Positions 19,571 through 27,406 of a DNA stretch of 64,000 bases are shown in pieces. How positions within the stretch are numbered: the first letter of the stretch is position 1; every line of letters begins with the position of its first letter. Source of the DNA: Candidatus Rifleibacteriota bacterium (GTDB taxonomy: Bacteria > Muiribacteriota > Ozemobacteria > Ozemobacterales > Ozemobacteraceae); assembly GCA_024710355.1 (NCBI GenBank), contig JANJUX010000054.1, positions 1-64,000 on the forward strand, written 5' to 3'. The position numbers and the translations under genes are program-made. A model generated the notes under the pieces. That model did no database searches, was not told where the DNA came from, and was given only the letters and a program-made list of their open reading frames with translations.

Positions 19571-20553
19571 TAATAAAGAAAACCCATTGCCTTTCGCACC
19601 GAATGCATCGTCTCACCGGCAACTTCGTGCGCACGCTTTTCGCCAGCGGCGAGAACGTCGGCGATGTAGCCCGGCCGGGCCTTGATCTCTTCGCGGCGCT
19701 GGCGGATCGGTTCGAGCATGGCATTGATGCGTTCGAACAGAATGTTCTTGCAGTCGCGGCAGCCGATTGCGGCACTGCGACAGCCGGCGCCGATTTCTTC
19801 GAGACGGTCGGGCGTATAAATCTTGTGATAGGCGTAAACTGTGCAGACTTCGGGGTCACCCGGGTCGTTACGGCGCACGCGCTGCGGGTCGGTGATCATC
19901 TGCTGAATTTTGTCCTTGAGGCTGGCGGGGGTTTCGCGCAGTTCGATGCTGTTGTTGTAGGATTTGCTCATTTTGCGCTTGTCGATGCCAAGCAGCATCG
20001 GCACAGACGACAGAATCGCTTCGGGTTCTTTGATGATTTCGCCATAGGTGCCATTGAAACGCCTGATGATTTCGCGGCTGAGTTCGAGGTGCGGCAGCTG
20101 ATCGCGGCCAACCGGAACGACTTCAGCGTTGTAGCAGGCAATGTCGGCGGTCATCAGCACCGGGTACATCAGTTTGCCGAGCGACACGGTCGAGCGGGCC
20201 TCGTCGTCGCGCACGTCATCTTTGAAAGTCGGGCAGCGTTCGAGCCAGCCAAGCGGCGTCATATTGCTGAGAATAACGGCCAGTTCCGCGTGTTCCAGCA
20301 TCGAAGACTGGCGCATGATCACGGATTTTTCGGGGTCGATACCGACGCTGAGCCAGTCGACGATCATTTCATCGATGACTTCGGGCAGGTTGTCGATTTT
20401 GAGGCGGTCGGTAAAAGCGTGCCAGACGGCGGCAAAGAAGAAACATTCGTATTTTTCCTGGAGGGCGACCCAGTTCTTGAGGGTGCCTTCGAGATGCCCC
20501 AGATGCAGAGAACCGGTGGTTCTCATTCCGCTTACCAGTCTTTTCTTTGCCAT
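19570..20553 (-). CDS. trpS: Tryptophanyl-tRNA synthetase
   Basis: 327 residues, normal for the compact bacterial class Ic enzyme that charges tRNA-Trp. The HIGH-type motif is LHLGH (residues 16-20) and KMSKS is at 194-198. The middle carries PVGRDQLPHLELSR, a TrpS signature. GGAG precedes the ATG. It is the first gene of the trpS-scpA-scpB-M16 operon, a common arrangement in several phyla. Confidence 0.95.
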   Translation of the reverse strand: MAKKRLVSGMRTTGSLHLGHLEGTLKNWVALQEKYECFFFAAVWHAFTDRLKIDNLPEVIDEMIVDWLSVGIDPEKSVIMRQSSMLEHAELAVILSNMTPLGWLERCPTFKDDVRDDEARSTVSLGKLMYPVLMTADIACYNAEVVPVGRDQLPHLELSREIIRRFNGTYGEIIKEPEAILSSVPMLLGIDKRKMSKSYNNSIELRETPASLKDKIQQMITDPQRVRRNDPGDPEVCTVYAYHKIYTPDRLEEIGAGCRSAAIGCRDCKNILFERINAMLEPIRQRREEIKARPGYIADVLAAGEKRAHEVAGETMHSVRKAMGFLY

Positions 20554-20615
20554 TGTTATCTCCTGTTGTGCAGCTAAAGTTCTGTTTTATCAGTATTCAG
20601 AGCCACGCGGGCCCG

Positions 20616-21779
20616 TCAGTATTCGGTTGCCTTGAGCGCCTCTTCGGCGGCCAGCAGTGTTTCGGAATCGGGGCGCAGCAGGCGCACCCTTTCCCAGCAT
20701 TCGCGGGCCTTATCAAGTTTTTTCAGTTTGAAATAGCCAACGCCGAGGTTGTATTGCGCTTCGGCGTAGTTTGGTTCGATTTCGACCGCTTTTTCCCAGT
20801 ATTCGATGGCTTTGTCGAGTTCGTTTTTCTTGTCATAAAGATTGCCCATCGTGAAAAAGGCGGTATGCTCAGATGTGCCGGCGGCCAGCAGCGGTGTCAG
20901 CAACTGTTCGCTCTCAGTGAGCCGGTTCTCATAATAATAGGCGCGCGCCAGCAGCAGCTTCTGCTGGTCTTCAAGTCGACCGGTGCTGGCAAAGGGTTCG
21001 AGCACAGCAATCGCGAGCGGGTAAAAGCCGAGGCTGACAGCCAGGCGGCCGACCGCAAAGGCTTCCTGCTGACTGCTGATATTGCCCGGGTTGATCTGCT
21101 GCAGGTAGAACCCGACATTTTCGCGGTTGTAGCTGGCATCTTCGACGCTGGCCATCTGCAGCAGCAGCTGCGTGTTGGCCGGGTCGCGTTCGAGCGCCGG
21201 TTTAACATTTTTTTCAGCTTCAGAAAAGCGACCGGCATTGATCAGCGCCTGCCCGATTCTGATGGCCTCTTCGGTGGTGAGAGTGCCTTCTTCGCCCTTC
21301 TGTAAAAGCTTTTCAAGTTCGGCATCACAGACAACGCCGACGGTTGAGTCTTCGAGTTTGAATTTGAGCACCGGCGCAACCTTCTGTTCGCTGTCGACTT
21401 TGAAATACAGGTCGATGCGCGACTGGGTGCTCGGAAAAACATTGAACGAAACCTTCGCCGCCCGGCCTTCCTGGTCTATGACCGCCGGAAAAGTGTTATG
21501 CAGCTCGAGCTCAAAATCTTTTAGCGGGTCGATCGAGAAGGTTTTGACACCGGTATTAACCATCGTCAGATTGATGTAGACTTCGTCCTGACGGGCCTGG
21601 CCGCCGAGGCCCGACTGAAACGGGCGCCTGACGTATTCGTTGACGGTCAGCACAAAACCTGAAGGGTGCAACACGTCTTCACCCATGAAGAACACCGGCC
21701 CGCCAGCCTGCGCCAGCAGAGCGGGTGAACAAAAGAAGGCGAAAAAAACTACCAGAACAAAATAAATCTTTCTGTGCAT
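20616..21779 (-). CDS. Exported protein with DUF4352-like domain and TPRs
   Basis: 387 residues from the start chosen here. Residues 1-23 form a signal peptide (MHRKIYFVLVVFFAFF, ending LLAQ), whereas the track's longer start would put 30 unrelated residues before it. Residues about 30-165 look like an immunoglobulin-like DUF4352 domain (YINLTMVNTGVKTFSIDP). Residues about 190-385 hold TPRs, the last two nearly canonical (AIEYWEKAVEIEPNYAEAQYNLGVGYF). TACAAT lies 12 bases before the ATG. It probably mediates protein contacts in the periplasm. It follows the HD-GYP group by 150 bases. Confidence 0.7.
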   Translation of the reverse strand: MHRKIYFVLVVFFAFFCSPALLAQAGGPVFFMGEDVLHPSGFVLTVNEYVRRPFQSGLGGQARQDEVYINLTMVNTGVKTFSIDPLKDFELELHNTFPAVIDQEGRAAKVSFNVFPSTQSRIDLYFKVDSEQKVAPVLKFKLEDSTVGVVCDAELEKLLQKGEEGTLTTEEAIRIGQALINAGRFSEAEKNVKPALERDPANTQLLLQMASVEDASYNRENVGFYLQQINPGNISSQQEAFAVGRLAVSLGFYPLAIAVLEPFASTGRLEDQQKLLLARAYYYENRLTESEQLLTPLLAAGTSEHTAFFTMGNLYDKKNELDKAIEYWEKAVEIEPNYAEAQYNLGVGYFKLKKLDKARECWERVRLLRPDSETLLAAEEALKATEY

Positions 21780-21929
21780 AGTGGCAGGTATTGTATCACA
21801 TCCCCGCCCCCAAAGAAACCCATGGGTCGGACCAGCGAGAAATATGATCAACAAAGAAAAACACTGCAAAAAAACAGCATTTTTTTGTCTTAAAAGCTTA
21901 TTTTACGCCCAAAAACAGCCTTCTAAGGT

Positions 21930-22868
21930 TCAGCCGTGAAAAACGAGCAGGTAATCGTAGGCGTCAATCGAGCGGTCGACGGCTTTGAAAAACAGGCGTG
22001 ACCGGTTGTAGCGTGAAGAAAAGGCGCTGCGCATCGGTTCGACGATTTCCTGTTCGTAGAGTTTTGGCGGCAGGTCGCGACCTGACCAGCAGAGAACCGC
22101 CATGTCGGCATTGGCGGCCAGGCGCACGAAAGTCGAGTAATCGGGAGTCTTTTCAAAAGAGATGAGATAACGGCGCAGACAGTTTTTGATGTCGCGGCGT
22201 GCCTGTTCTAGATCGGCATGGCCGTGAAACCAGGCGTGAAAAACTGTCTGCAGCTCGGTTTCCTGGGTTTCTTCGTCGTCGAACAGCAACGGAAAAGCGA
22301 CAAGCGGGTTGCGGTCGACTGCAAGCTCATCGAGAGCAATGTTCGAAATTTCGATGCGGCCGGTTCGCCCCTTAACGAAGCTGCGATGCTGCTCAATACA
22401 GAAAGCCATTATCTGATCAGGCTCAAGTATCTGCCGGCCCGCGAAATCCTTGTTGGTCAGCCAGTAAGAGAGGATCTGGTAAACAGTCGCCCAGAAAATT
22501 TCGCGCTGCTTCTCGTCATCAATTTCATAGGCGGCTTCGCGCCAGTAAAACAGATAATCGAGCTGCTGACTGGTAAACAGGCGTTCTTTCCAGATCTTGA
22601 AAGGGTTCATTTCGAGCTCAAGCGGCTTTTTGATGACCTGATTGAATTTCTGCAGGTTTTTCTCACTGAAACCACCATCACGATTGCTCAGCCACGCCCG
22701 CGCCAGCATTGCCTGGCTGTCGATGGGCGAATTGAGATAGAGGGTGATTTCCTTGCGGCTGAGCCAGCTCAGAGCCGAAAAGCGATGAAAACACGGAAAA
22801 AAGATCGAGTCGACGCCGCCGATTTCCCCAACTGCTTCGAGCAGCCATGATGATTGCAGGCGCAGCAT
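21930..22868 (-). CDS. Conserved-looking protein of unknown function
   Basis: 312 residues, soluble, Trp- and Phe-rich with an acidic middle (LLFDDEETQETE). I recognise no domain. It starts one base after the HD-GYP stop, and GGGAA within that gene serves as ribosome-binding site, so it belongs to the same operon. It has no signal peptide or membrane segment. The C-terminal part (FSSRYNRSRLFFKAVDRSIDAYDYLLVFHG) reads as a folded alpha/beta segment. A cytoplasmic partner of the HD-GYP protein is possible; this is inference from position only. Confidence 0.6.
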   Translation of the reverse strand: MLRLQSSWLLEAVGEIGGVDSIFFPCFHRFSALSWLSRKEITLYLNSPIDSQAMLARAWLSNRDGGFSEKNLQKFNQVIKKPLELEMNPFKIWKERLFTSQQLDYLFYWREAAYEIDDEKQREIFWATVYQILSYWLTNKDFAGRQILEPDQIMAFCIEQHRSFVKGRTGRIEISNIALDELAVDRNPLVAFPLLFDDEETQETELQTVFHAWFHGHADLEQARRDIKNCLRRYLISFEKTPDYSTFVRLAANADMAVLCWSGRDLPPKLYEQEIVEPMRSAFSSRYNRSRLFFKAVDRSIDAYDYLLVFHG

Positions 22869-22869
22869 C

Positions 22870-23541
22870 TCAGTTGTTCCCGGCAGCCGGCGAAAGCTTC
22901 AGCCACAGCGCAGCCAGTTCGGGGTCGAACTGCAGACCGGCCTGGCGCTCGATTTCGGCATCGATATCTTTCTGGCTTTTATACTGTTTCGGGCGATAAG
23001 AACGCAAATGCCGCATTGCTGAGATAGCATCGGCGATGGCAAGAATGCGGGCGGCCTTCGGGATCTCTTCACCCTTGAGATTGTCGGGGTAACCGAGGCC
23101 ATCCCAGCGCTCGTGATGCCAGCGAATAATGGCAGGCACTTCATCTGGAGTCTGCATGCGGCTTTTCAGATGCAGTTCACCAAGCAGCGGGTGCGTGCGC
23201 ATCAGGTAGGTCTGTTCGTCATTGAGCCGCTCGGCAGTGCGAAGAATTTCGCGCGGCAGAAGGGTTTCGCCGACATCGTGCAGCATCGCCGCAGCTTTGA
23301 GAGCCTGCAGCTGTTCGCCTTCGAGACCGGCGGCCAGAGCCAGCTTTTCGGCGGTCTGGGCGACTTCGAGCGAGTGAGCGGCGTCATAGCCTTCGATGCG
23401 GTCGACGATCGAGGCAACCCCCGAAACGAACTGGGAATAGCGCTCTTCGGTCGGGCTGGTGCGTTCGCGCAATTCGAAATAGCGATAGGCAAGCCAGGTG
23501 ACCAGAACGATCAGAACCGCATTGAAGACTGAAATCAGCAT
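22870..23541 (-). CDS. Membrane-anchored HD-GYP domain phosphohydrolase
   Basis: 223 residues. A single membrane helix at residues about 3-20 anchors the protein; the rest is an HD-GYP domain. The HD pair is in AAMLHDVGE, followed by HPLLGE, HHERWDGLGYPDNLKGEEIP (the HHExxDGxGYP signature) and DAISAMRHLRSYRPK. Proteins of this type degrade cyclic di-GMP to pGpG or GMP. It starts 3 bases after a beta-barrel gene and is followed closely by an unknown gene. No GGDEF cyclase is in the window. Confidence 0.87.
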   Translation of the reverse strand: MLISVFNAVLIVLVTWLAYRYFELRERTSPTEERYSQFVSGVASIVDRIEGYDAAHSLEVAQTAEKLALAAGLEGEQLQALKAAAMLHDVGETLLPREILRTAERLNDEQTYLMRTHPLLGELHLKSRMQTPDEVPAIIRWHHERWDGLGYPDNLKGEEIPKAARILAIADAISAMRHLRSYRPKQYKSQKDIDAEIERQAGLQFDPELAALWLKLSPAAGNN

Positions 23542-23544
23542 AGG

Positions 23545-24258
23545 TTAAAACCCGAAATTGGCACCGACGATGAAACGATGCCGGTCATAAATCTTACTCG
23601 GCGTGTAAAGGCCAAAATCCAGGCTCAGAGCTTCATCAAATGCGTGACGCAGGCCAAGAACGAAGTCATTGCCCGAATAGTCGATCGTCAGCTTCGTGTC
23701 GATATCGAGATTAAGACTGGCGCCCATGATGAAAAACACCGGGTCGACTTCGGCACTTTTCTGACTGTAGCGGCCAAAAGAGGCCTTCTTCTCGTCCGGA
23801 TTCATGGCAATGTTGGTGCCAAGACCAAGAACGACGCGGTTGCCGGGCATGCCGGTAAGCAACATGACTGAATCCTGATAGCCCTCGTTCGGGTCGAGAA
23901 CGGCAGCAACCGCCATGTTCGGCCTGACCTTGTATTTGGCTGCGAACATCGGCTCGGTCTGCTCGGCCTTGCCGCGAATGGCAAAACGCTTGACAATCGC
24001 CACTTCTGAGTCATCGGAAAAGGCGAAAACGCCTTTGAACGTGGCCTCGTTGAACTCGGTCTCGCCAATCATGTGAACAGCGGCACGCGCCCCACCAGGC
24101 GGCAGAACATCGAGGCCGGGCACAATCATGGTGCCGCTCAGGCCGTTGACCGTGGCATTGGCATGTGCAGCCGGCACCGGCGCGCAGCACAAACCGAGAC
24201 AATAGAAAAGGGCCGCAACGCCCGCTTTAAAAAAGCGCTGCCGCCCCTGTTTCTGCAA
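23545..24258 (-). CDS. Putative outer-membrane beta-barrel protein
   Basis: 237 residues from the start proposed here. The track's ORF begins at 24438, which would overlap the upstream TPR gene by 170 bases; the first usable start after that stop is a TTG at 24258. Residues 1-31 then form a signal peptide (RFFKAGVAALFYCLGL to PAAHA). The mature part has alternating strands (LTIDYSGNDFVLGLRHAF, LSLDFGLYTPSK) and ends in Phe (GANFGF), as outer-membrane barrels do. GGARAAVHMIGETEFN near the start recalls YjbH-type barrels. The next gene, HD-GYP, follows after 3 bases. Confidence 0.6.
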   Translation of the reverse strand: MQKQGRQRFFKAGVAALFYCLGLCCAPVPAAHANATVNGLSGTMIVPGLDVLPPGGARAAVHMIGETEFNEATFKGVFAFSDDSEVAIVKRFAIRGKAEQTEPMFAAKYKVRPNMAVAAVLDPNEGYQDSVMLLTGMPGNRVVLGLGTNIAMNPDEKKASFGRYSQKSAEVDPVFFIMGASLNLDIDTKLTIDYSGNDFVLGLRHAFDEALSLDFGLYTPSKIYDRHRFIVGANFGF

Positions 24259-24268
24259 ATTCCGCGAA

Positions 24269-25471
24269 TCAGTAGCCTTCGATATCTTCGAGCTTCTGTC
24301 TGACGCTATCTGCTTCACTATGACCGGGGAATTTTCTGAGGAATTCCTGGTAAGATGCCCGGGCCTTGTCATAGTCCTTAAGTTCCTTTTCGTAGAGTTC
24401 GCCTTTGCGCAGAAAGGCATCTGCAGATACATCGGCATCAGGATACTTTTCGGTTACCGAATTATAATAATCGATGGCTTTTTCGACGTTTTCAGAGCTT
24501 TTGCGATATCTGACCTTGCCGTCGATCACCTGGGTCTTCATCGAATCCATGTCCTGCTCGTAGATACGGCCAAGGCGATAGACGAGATCTTCGCCGCCCG
24601 GCGCATCGGGGAAACGCTGCAGCATTTCTTCGAGAGCCTTCGCTGCTCCCTGGTAATCCTTTTCTTTTTCGTCAAGCATGCCGATCAGCTTACGATAACC
24701 GGAAATGGCGTCATCAGGGTCGGTGCTGGCCGAAATCGCCTTGCGGTAAGCGTTGGCCGCTTCTTTGAAGTTGCCTGATTCGGCGTGCATGTCGCCAAGA
24801 TCCATATTTGCCTTGATTTCCTGCTCGTCTTTAGCATCGGCGGCAATCTCGGTCTGGGCAACGATCGCACCTTCCTGAGCGCCGGTACCGATCGAAAGTT
24901 TCTTCATTTTTTCCTGGGCCGCCTGAAAGTAGGTGCTGTAACCATAATCGGTGACGATCTTCTTGTAGTTGGTGGCCGCCTGCTCGTACATACCCATGGC
25001 TTCCTGGCAGGTGGCAAGGTTGTAATACACCTTGTCGATAGCAAGAAAGGCCGGGTGTTCTTCGATGATCTTGTTGTAAATCTCTGAAGCCATCACGTAG
25101 TTTTTGATGCGTTCTTCATAAACCCTGGCCAGATCGTAAAGGGTTTTTGGCAGTTCGGGGCCGGTCACGCCACCAGACATGATGCCGCTGTTGAGCATAT
25201 CGGCCGCTTCACTGAAGTGAGCCAATGCATTGCTCATTTCGGCTTCAGCCTGCTTGATGCGAATCTTGCCGATTTCAACCATCGCCGGCGAATGAAACTT
25301 GCCATTGCCAAGCAGCGTTTTCAGCTCTTCGATTGCCTGCTCATAGGTGCCCTGTGCCAGAAGCTGCATGGCTTTCTGGTATTCGGGTGTCGACTGTACC
25401 GGCTGCGCCTCGGCCAGGTTGCAGCACAGCAGCATCAGTGAAACGATAAGCATTGATTTAATCTGCTTCAT
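24269..25471 (-). CDS. Periplasmic TPR protein (YbgF/BamD-like repeats)
   Basis: 400 residues with a signal peptide (1-22, ending AEA). The rest is a chain of about eight TPRs of the long-spaced type found in YbgF/CpoB and BamD (EYQKAMQLLAQGTYEQAIEELKTLL, LYEKELKDYDKARASYQEFLRKFPGHSEADS). Such proteins are periplasmic adaptors of the outer-membrane or Tol-Pal machinery. GGGGAAAAG precedes the ATG. It is first in the operon with the beta-barrel, HD-GYP and unknown genes, which suggests an envelope job. It is divergent from the parB gene. Confidence 0.8.
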   Translation of the reverse strand: MKQIKSMLIVSLMLLCCNLAEAQPVQSTPEYQKAMQLLAQGTYEQAIEELKTLLGNGKFHSPAMVEIGKIRIKQAEAEMSNALAHFSEAADMLNSGIMSGGVTGPELPKTLYDLARVYEERIKNYVMASEIYNKIIEEHPAFLAIDKVYYNLATCQEAMGMYEQAATNYKKIVTDYGYSTYFQAAQEKMKKLSIGTGAQEGAIVAQTEIAADAKDEQEIKANMDLGDMHAESGNFKEAANAYRKAISASTDPDDAISGYRKLIGMLDEKEKDYQGAAKALEEMLQRFPDAPGGEDLVYRLGRIYEQDMDSMKTQVIDGKVRYRKSSENVEKAIDYYNSVTEKYPDADVSADAFLRKGELYEKELKDYDKARASYQEFLRKFPGHSEADSVRQKLEDIEGY

Positions 25472-25499
25472 ACTTTTCCCCTGTTTTTTTTAAAGAATA

Positions 25500-25528
25500 T
25501 TGTATGACTTCCAAGTGCATGATAACAT
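25500..25528 (+). promoter_or_regulatory. Sigma-70-type promoter of the parB gene
   Basis: TTGTAT, a 17-base spacer, then TAACAT. The ORF-track start of parB (a TTG at 25500) is the -35 box itself, which argues for the ATG at 25566. Confidence 0.5.
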
Positions 25529-25565
25529 AGATGCCATTAATTATGTTGAGAGTGATGGCAATTTA

Positions 25566-26447
25566 ATGTTCAAAAACCTGTTAAACATCGACAGCGAAAC
25601 TGTCGATATCAATAACACGGGGTGTATTGGCGAAGGTGCCCAGACCGAGATGGAATTCAAAGTTCTGCCTCTCGAAAAGGTCTACCCGAACCCGAACCAG
25701 CCCCGCAAGATCTTTGATAAACAGGCACTGGAAGAACTGGCACAGTCAATTCGCGAGAATGGCGTTCTGCAACCGGTTCTGGTGCGACAGATCGGCAGCA
25801 GGTATCAGATCGTTTCGGGCGAAAGACGTTTCCGGGCCAGTAAAATTGCCGGAATGAACAGTATCCCGGCGGTCATTCGCAAACTCAACGAAGAAAAAAC
25901 CATGCTCGCCGGCCTGATCGAGAACATTCAACGACAGGATCTCAATCCGATCGAAGAAGCCAGAACCCTCAGAGATATTCTTTTGAATTTTGGCCTGACC
26001 CACGACCAGCTGGCAGAGAGAGTCGGGCGCAGCAGATCAGCGCTGACCAACCGACTCAGGCTGCTGCAGCTTCCCCCCGAGGTTCAGCTGATGGTCGCAA
26101 ACGGTCAGATATCGGCAGGGCACGCAAAAATGCTCGCCGGGCTGAAAGACCCGGCCGATGTGCGGCTGTGGGCCAGAAAAATTGTTTCCGACCAGCTTTC
26201 GGTTTATGAAACCGAAAAGCAGATCGCCCGTGAAAAAACAGATAACTCCAGCGCCTGTCAGAAGAAAGGCAGGTTATTGATGAGTTCTGATATGCACGTT
26301 CGAGCTGTCGAAGAAAACCTTCAGGAGCTTCTTGGCGCCAAGGTTCGCATTCGCCAGGGAAAAAACAAGGGCCGGATTGAAATTGAATTCTATGACAGAG
26401 ACGATCTTGAGAGAGTTGTAGAGTCAATGATATCGGTTTGCCTGTAG
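25566..26447 (+). CDS. ParB/Spo0J family DNA-binding protein
   Basis: 293 residues. The N-terminal ParB/Srx domain has box I (VYPNPNQPRKIFD) and box II (YQIVSGERRFRASK), which bind CTP in ParB. LIENIQRQDLNPIEEA and the helix-turn-helix (LTHDQLAERVGRSRSALTNRLRLLQLP) complete the DNA-binding core; residues about 230-293 should be the dimerisation domain. Chromosomal ParB loads at parS and works with the ATPase ParA. No intact parA and no parS (TGTTTCACGTGAAACA) is seen here. Instead a metallo-hydrolase and a giant with a degenerate MinD/ParA domain follow on the same strand. It could still be the chromosomal ParB, or a regulator of the same fold. Confidence 0.85.
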   Translation: MFKNLLNIDSETVDINNTGCIGEGAQTEMEFKVLPLEKVYPNPNQPRKIFDKQALEELAQSIRENGVLQPVLVRQIGSRYQIVSGERRFRASKIAGMNSIPAVIRKLNEEKTMLAGLIENIQRQDLNPIEEARTLRDILLNFGLTHDQLAERVGRSRSALTNRLRLLQLPPEVQLMVANGQISAGHAKMLAGLKDPADVRLWARKIVSDQLSVYETEKQIAREKTDNSSACQKKGRLLMSSDMHVRAVEENLQELLGAKVRIRQGKNKGRIEIEFYDRDDLERVVESMISVCL

Positions 26448-26470
26448 TTCTATTTGAAAGGTAAAACGGT

Positions 26471-27358
26471 GTGATTATTAAATTCTGGGGTGTCAGAGGG
26501 TCAATACCCGTTCCGGGTAAAGACACCGTCGAATTCGGCGGTAATACCACCTGTATTGAAGTCTTAACTTCTGATCATGAGAGAATCATTTTCGATGCCG
26601 GCACCGGCATTCGCGTGCTTGGCAACAGCCTGATGCAACAGGAGTTCGGCCAGGGCAAGGGTGTCGCGCACATTTTCTTCACCCACTCCCACTGGGACCA
26701 CATCCAGGGTTTCCCCTTCTTCACACCGGCCTACATCGGCAAAAAAGACAACAGAGGGAACCGCCTCGACGACTGCTGCAATGAATTCAATCTCTACGGC
26801 GCCTCGGATGTCGGCAACCGCATCGAAACCACGCTGCGCGGCCAGATGGACAACTATTACTTTCCGGTCGACCTGAATTACCTTTCATCAAAAATCAATT
26901 TTAAAAATCTCGTCGATAATCGCGTGCAAATTGGCAAAGCCACGGTTACCGCCTTCAAACTCGTTCACCCGAATGGCGTGCTCGGCTACAGAATCGAGGA
27001 AGAGGGCAAGTGTGTCGCTATCGCCACCGACTGCGAACACCCGACTGATGGCTCGATCGACCAGAATCTGCTGAGTCTCGCCCGCAACGTCGACGTGCTG
27101 ATCTACGACGGGCAGTATACCTGCGACGAATATGCACCACACAAGTTTAACCTCCCCGGGCCCGGCAAACAGGGCTTCGGGCACTCAACCCCCGAAGAGG
27201 GCATCAGAGCCGCAAAGGCCGCCGGCGCAAAACGCCTGATCATTACTCACCATGATCCGCTCCACAACGACGAAAAACTCAAAGACATGGAAGCTCAGGC
27301 AAAGAAGCTGTTCAATCGAACTGAATTTGCCCGTGAGGGAATGATCGTCGAAATTTAA
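26471..27358 (+). CDS. Metallo-beta-lactamase-fold hydrolase
   Basis: 295 residues. The metal motif HxHxDH is THSHWDHIQG, with further ligands in VHPNG and ATDCEH (Asp and His) and a final His in IITHHDP. WGVRGSIPVPG near the start and FDAGTGIR are typical of the cAMP-phosphodiesterase/RNase Z-like branch of the fold, so a phosphodiester or cyclic-nucleotide substrate is plausible. It starts at GTG with AAAGG 9 bases upstream, 23 bases after parB, so they share an operon. One similar protein contains the cyclic-nucleotide-binding domain elsewhere in the window (49.1 kb), but a link is speculation. Confidence 0.83.
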   Translation: MIIKFWGVRGSIPVPGKDTVEFGGNTTCIEVLTSDHERIIFDAGTGIRVLGNSLMQQEFGQGKGVAHIFFTHSHWDHIQGFPFFTPAYIGKKDNRGNRLDDCCNEFNLYGASDVGNRIETTLRGQMDNYYFPVDLNYLSSKINFKNLVDNRVQIGKATVTAFKLVHPNGVLGYRIEEEGKCVAIATDCEHPTDGSIDQNLLSLARNVDVLIYDGQYTCDEYAPHKFNLPGPGKQGFGHSTPEEGIRAAKAAGAKRLIITHHDPLHNDEKLKDMEAQAKKLFNRTEFAREGMIVEI

Positions 27359-27406
27359 AGCTTTTTGTAGTTGCCGCCCCGGTGTGTATGGTATGATGTG
27401 CACAAC

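Noticed and set aside
19603-20577. 324-residue plus-strand ORF opposite trpS
   Set aside because: Exact antisense of trpS, which has HIGH and KMSKS motifs; the shadow protein is His/Phe/Asp-rich nonsense.
24259-24438. N-terminal 60 residues of the beta-barrel ORF
   Set aside because: They lie inside the upstream TPR gene in another frame and precede the signal peptide; the TTG at 24258 fits better.
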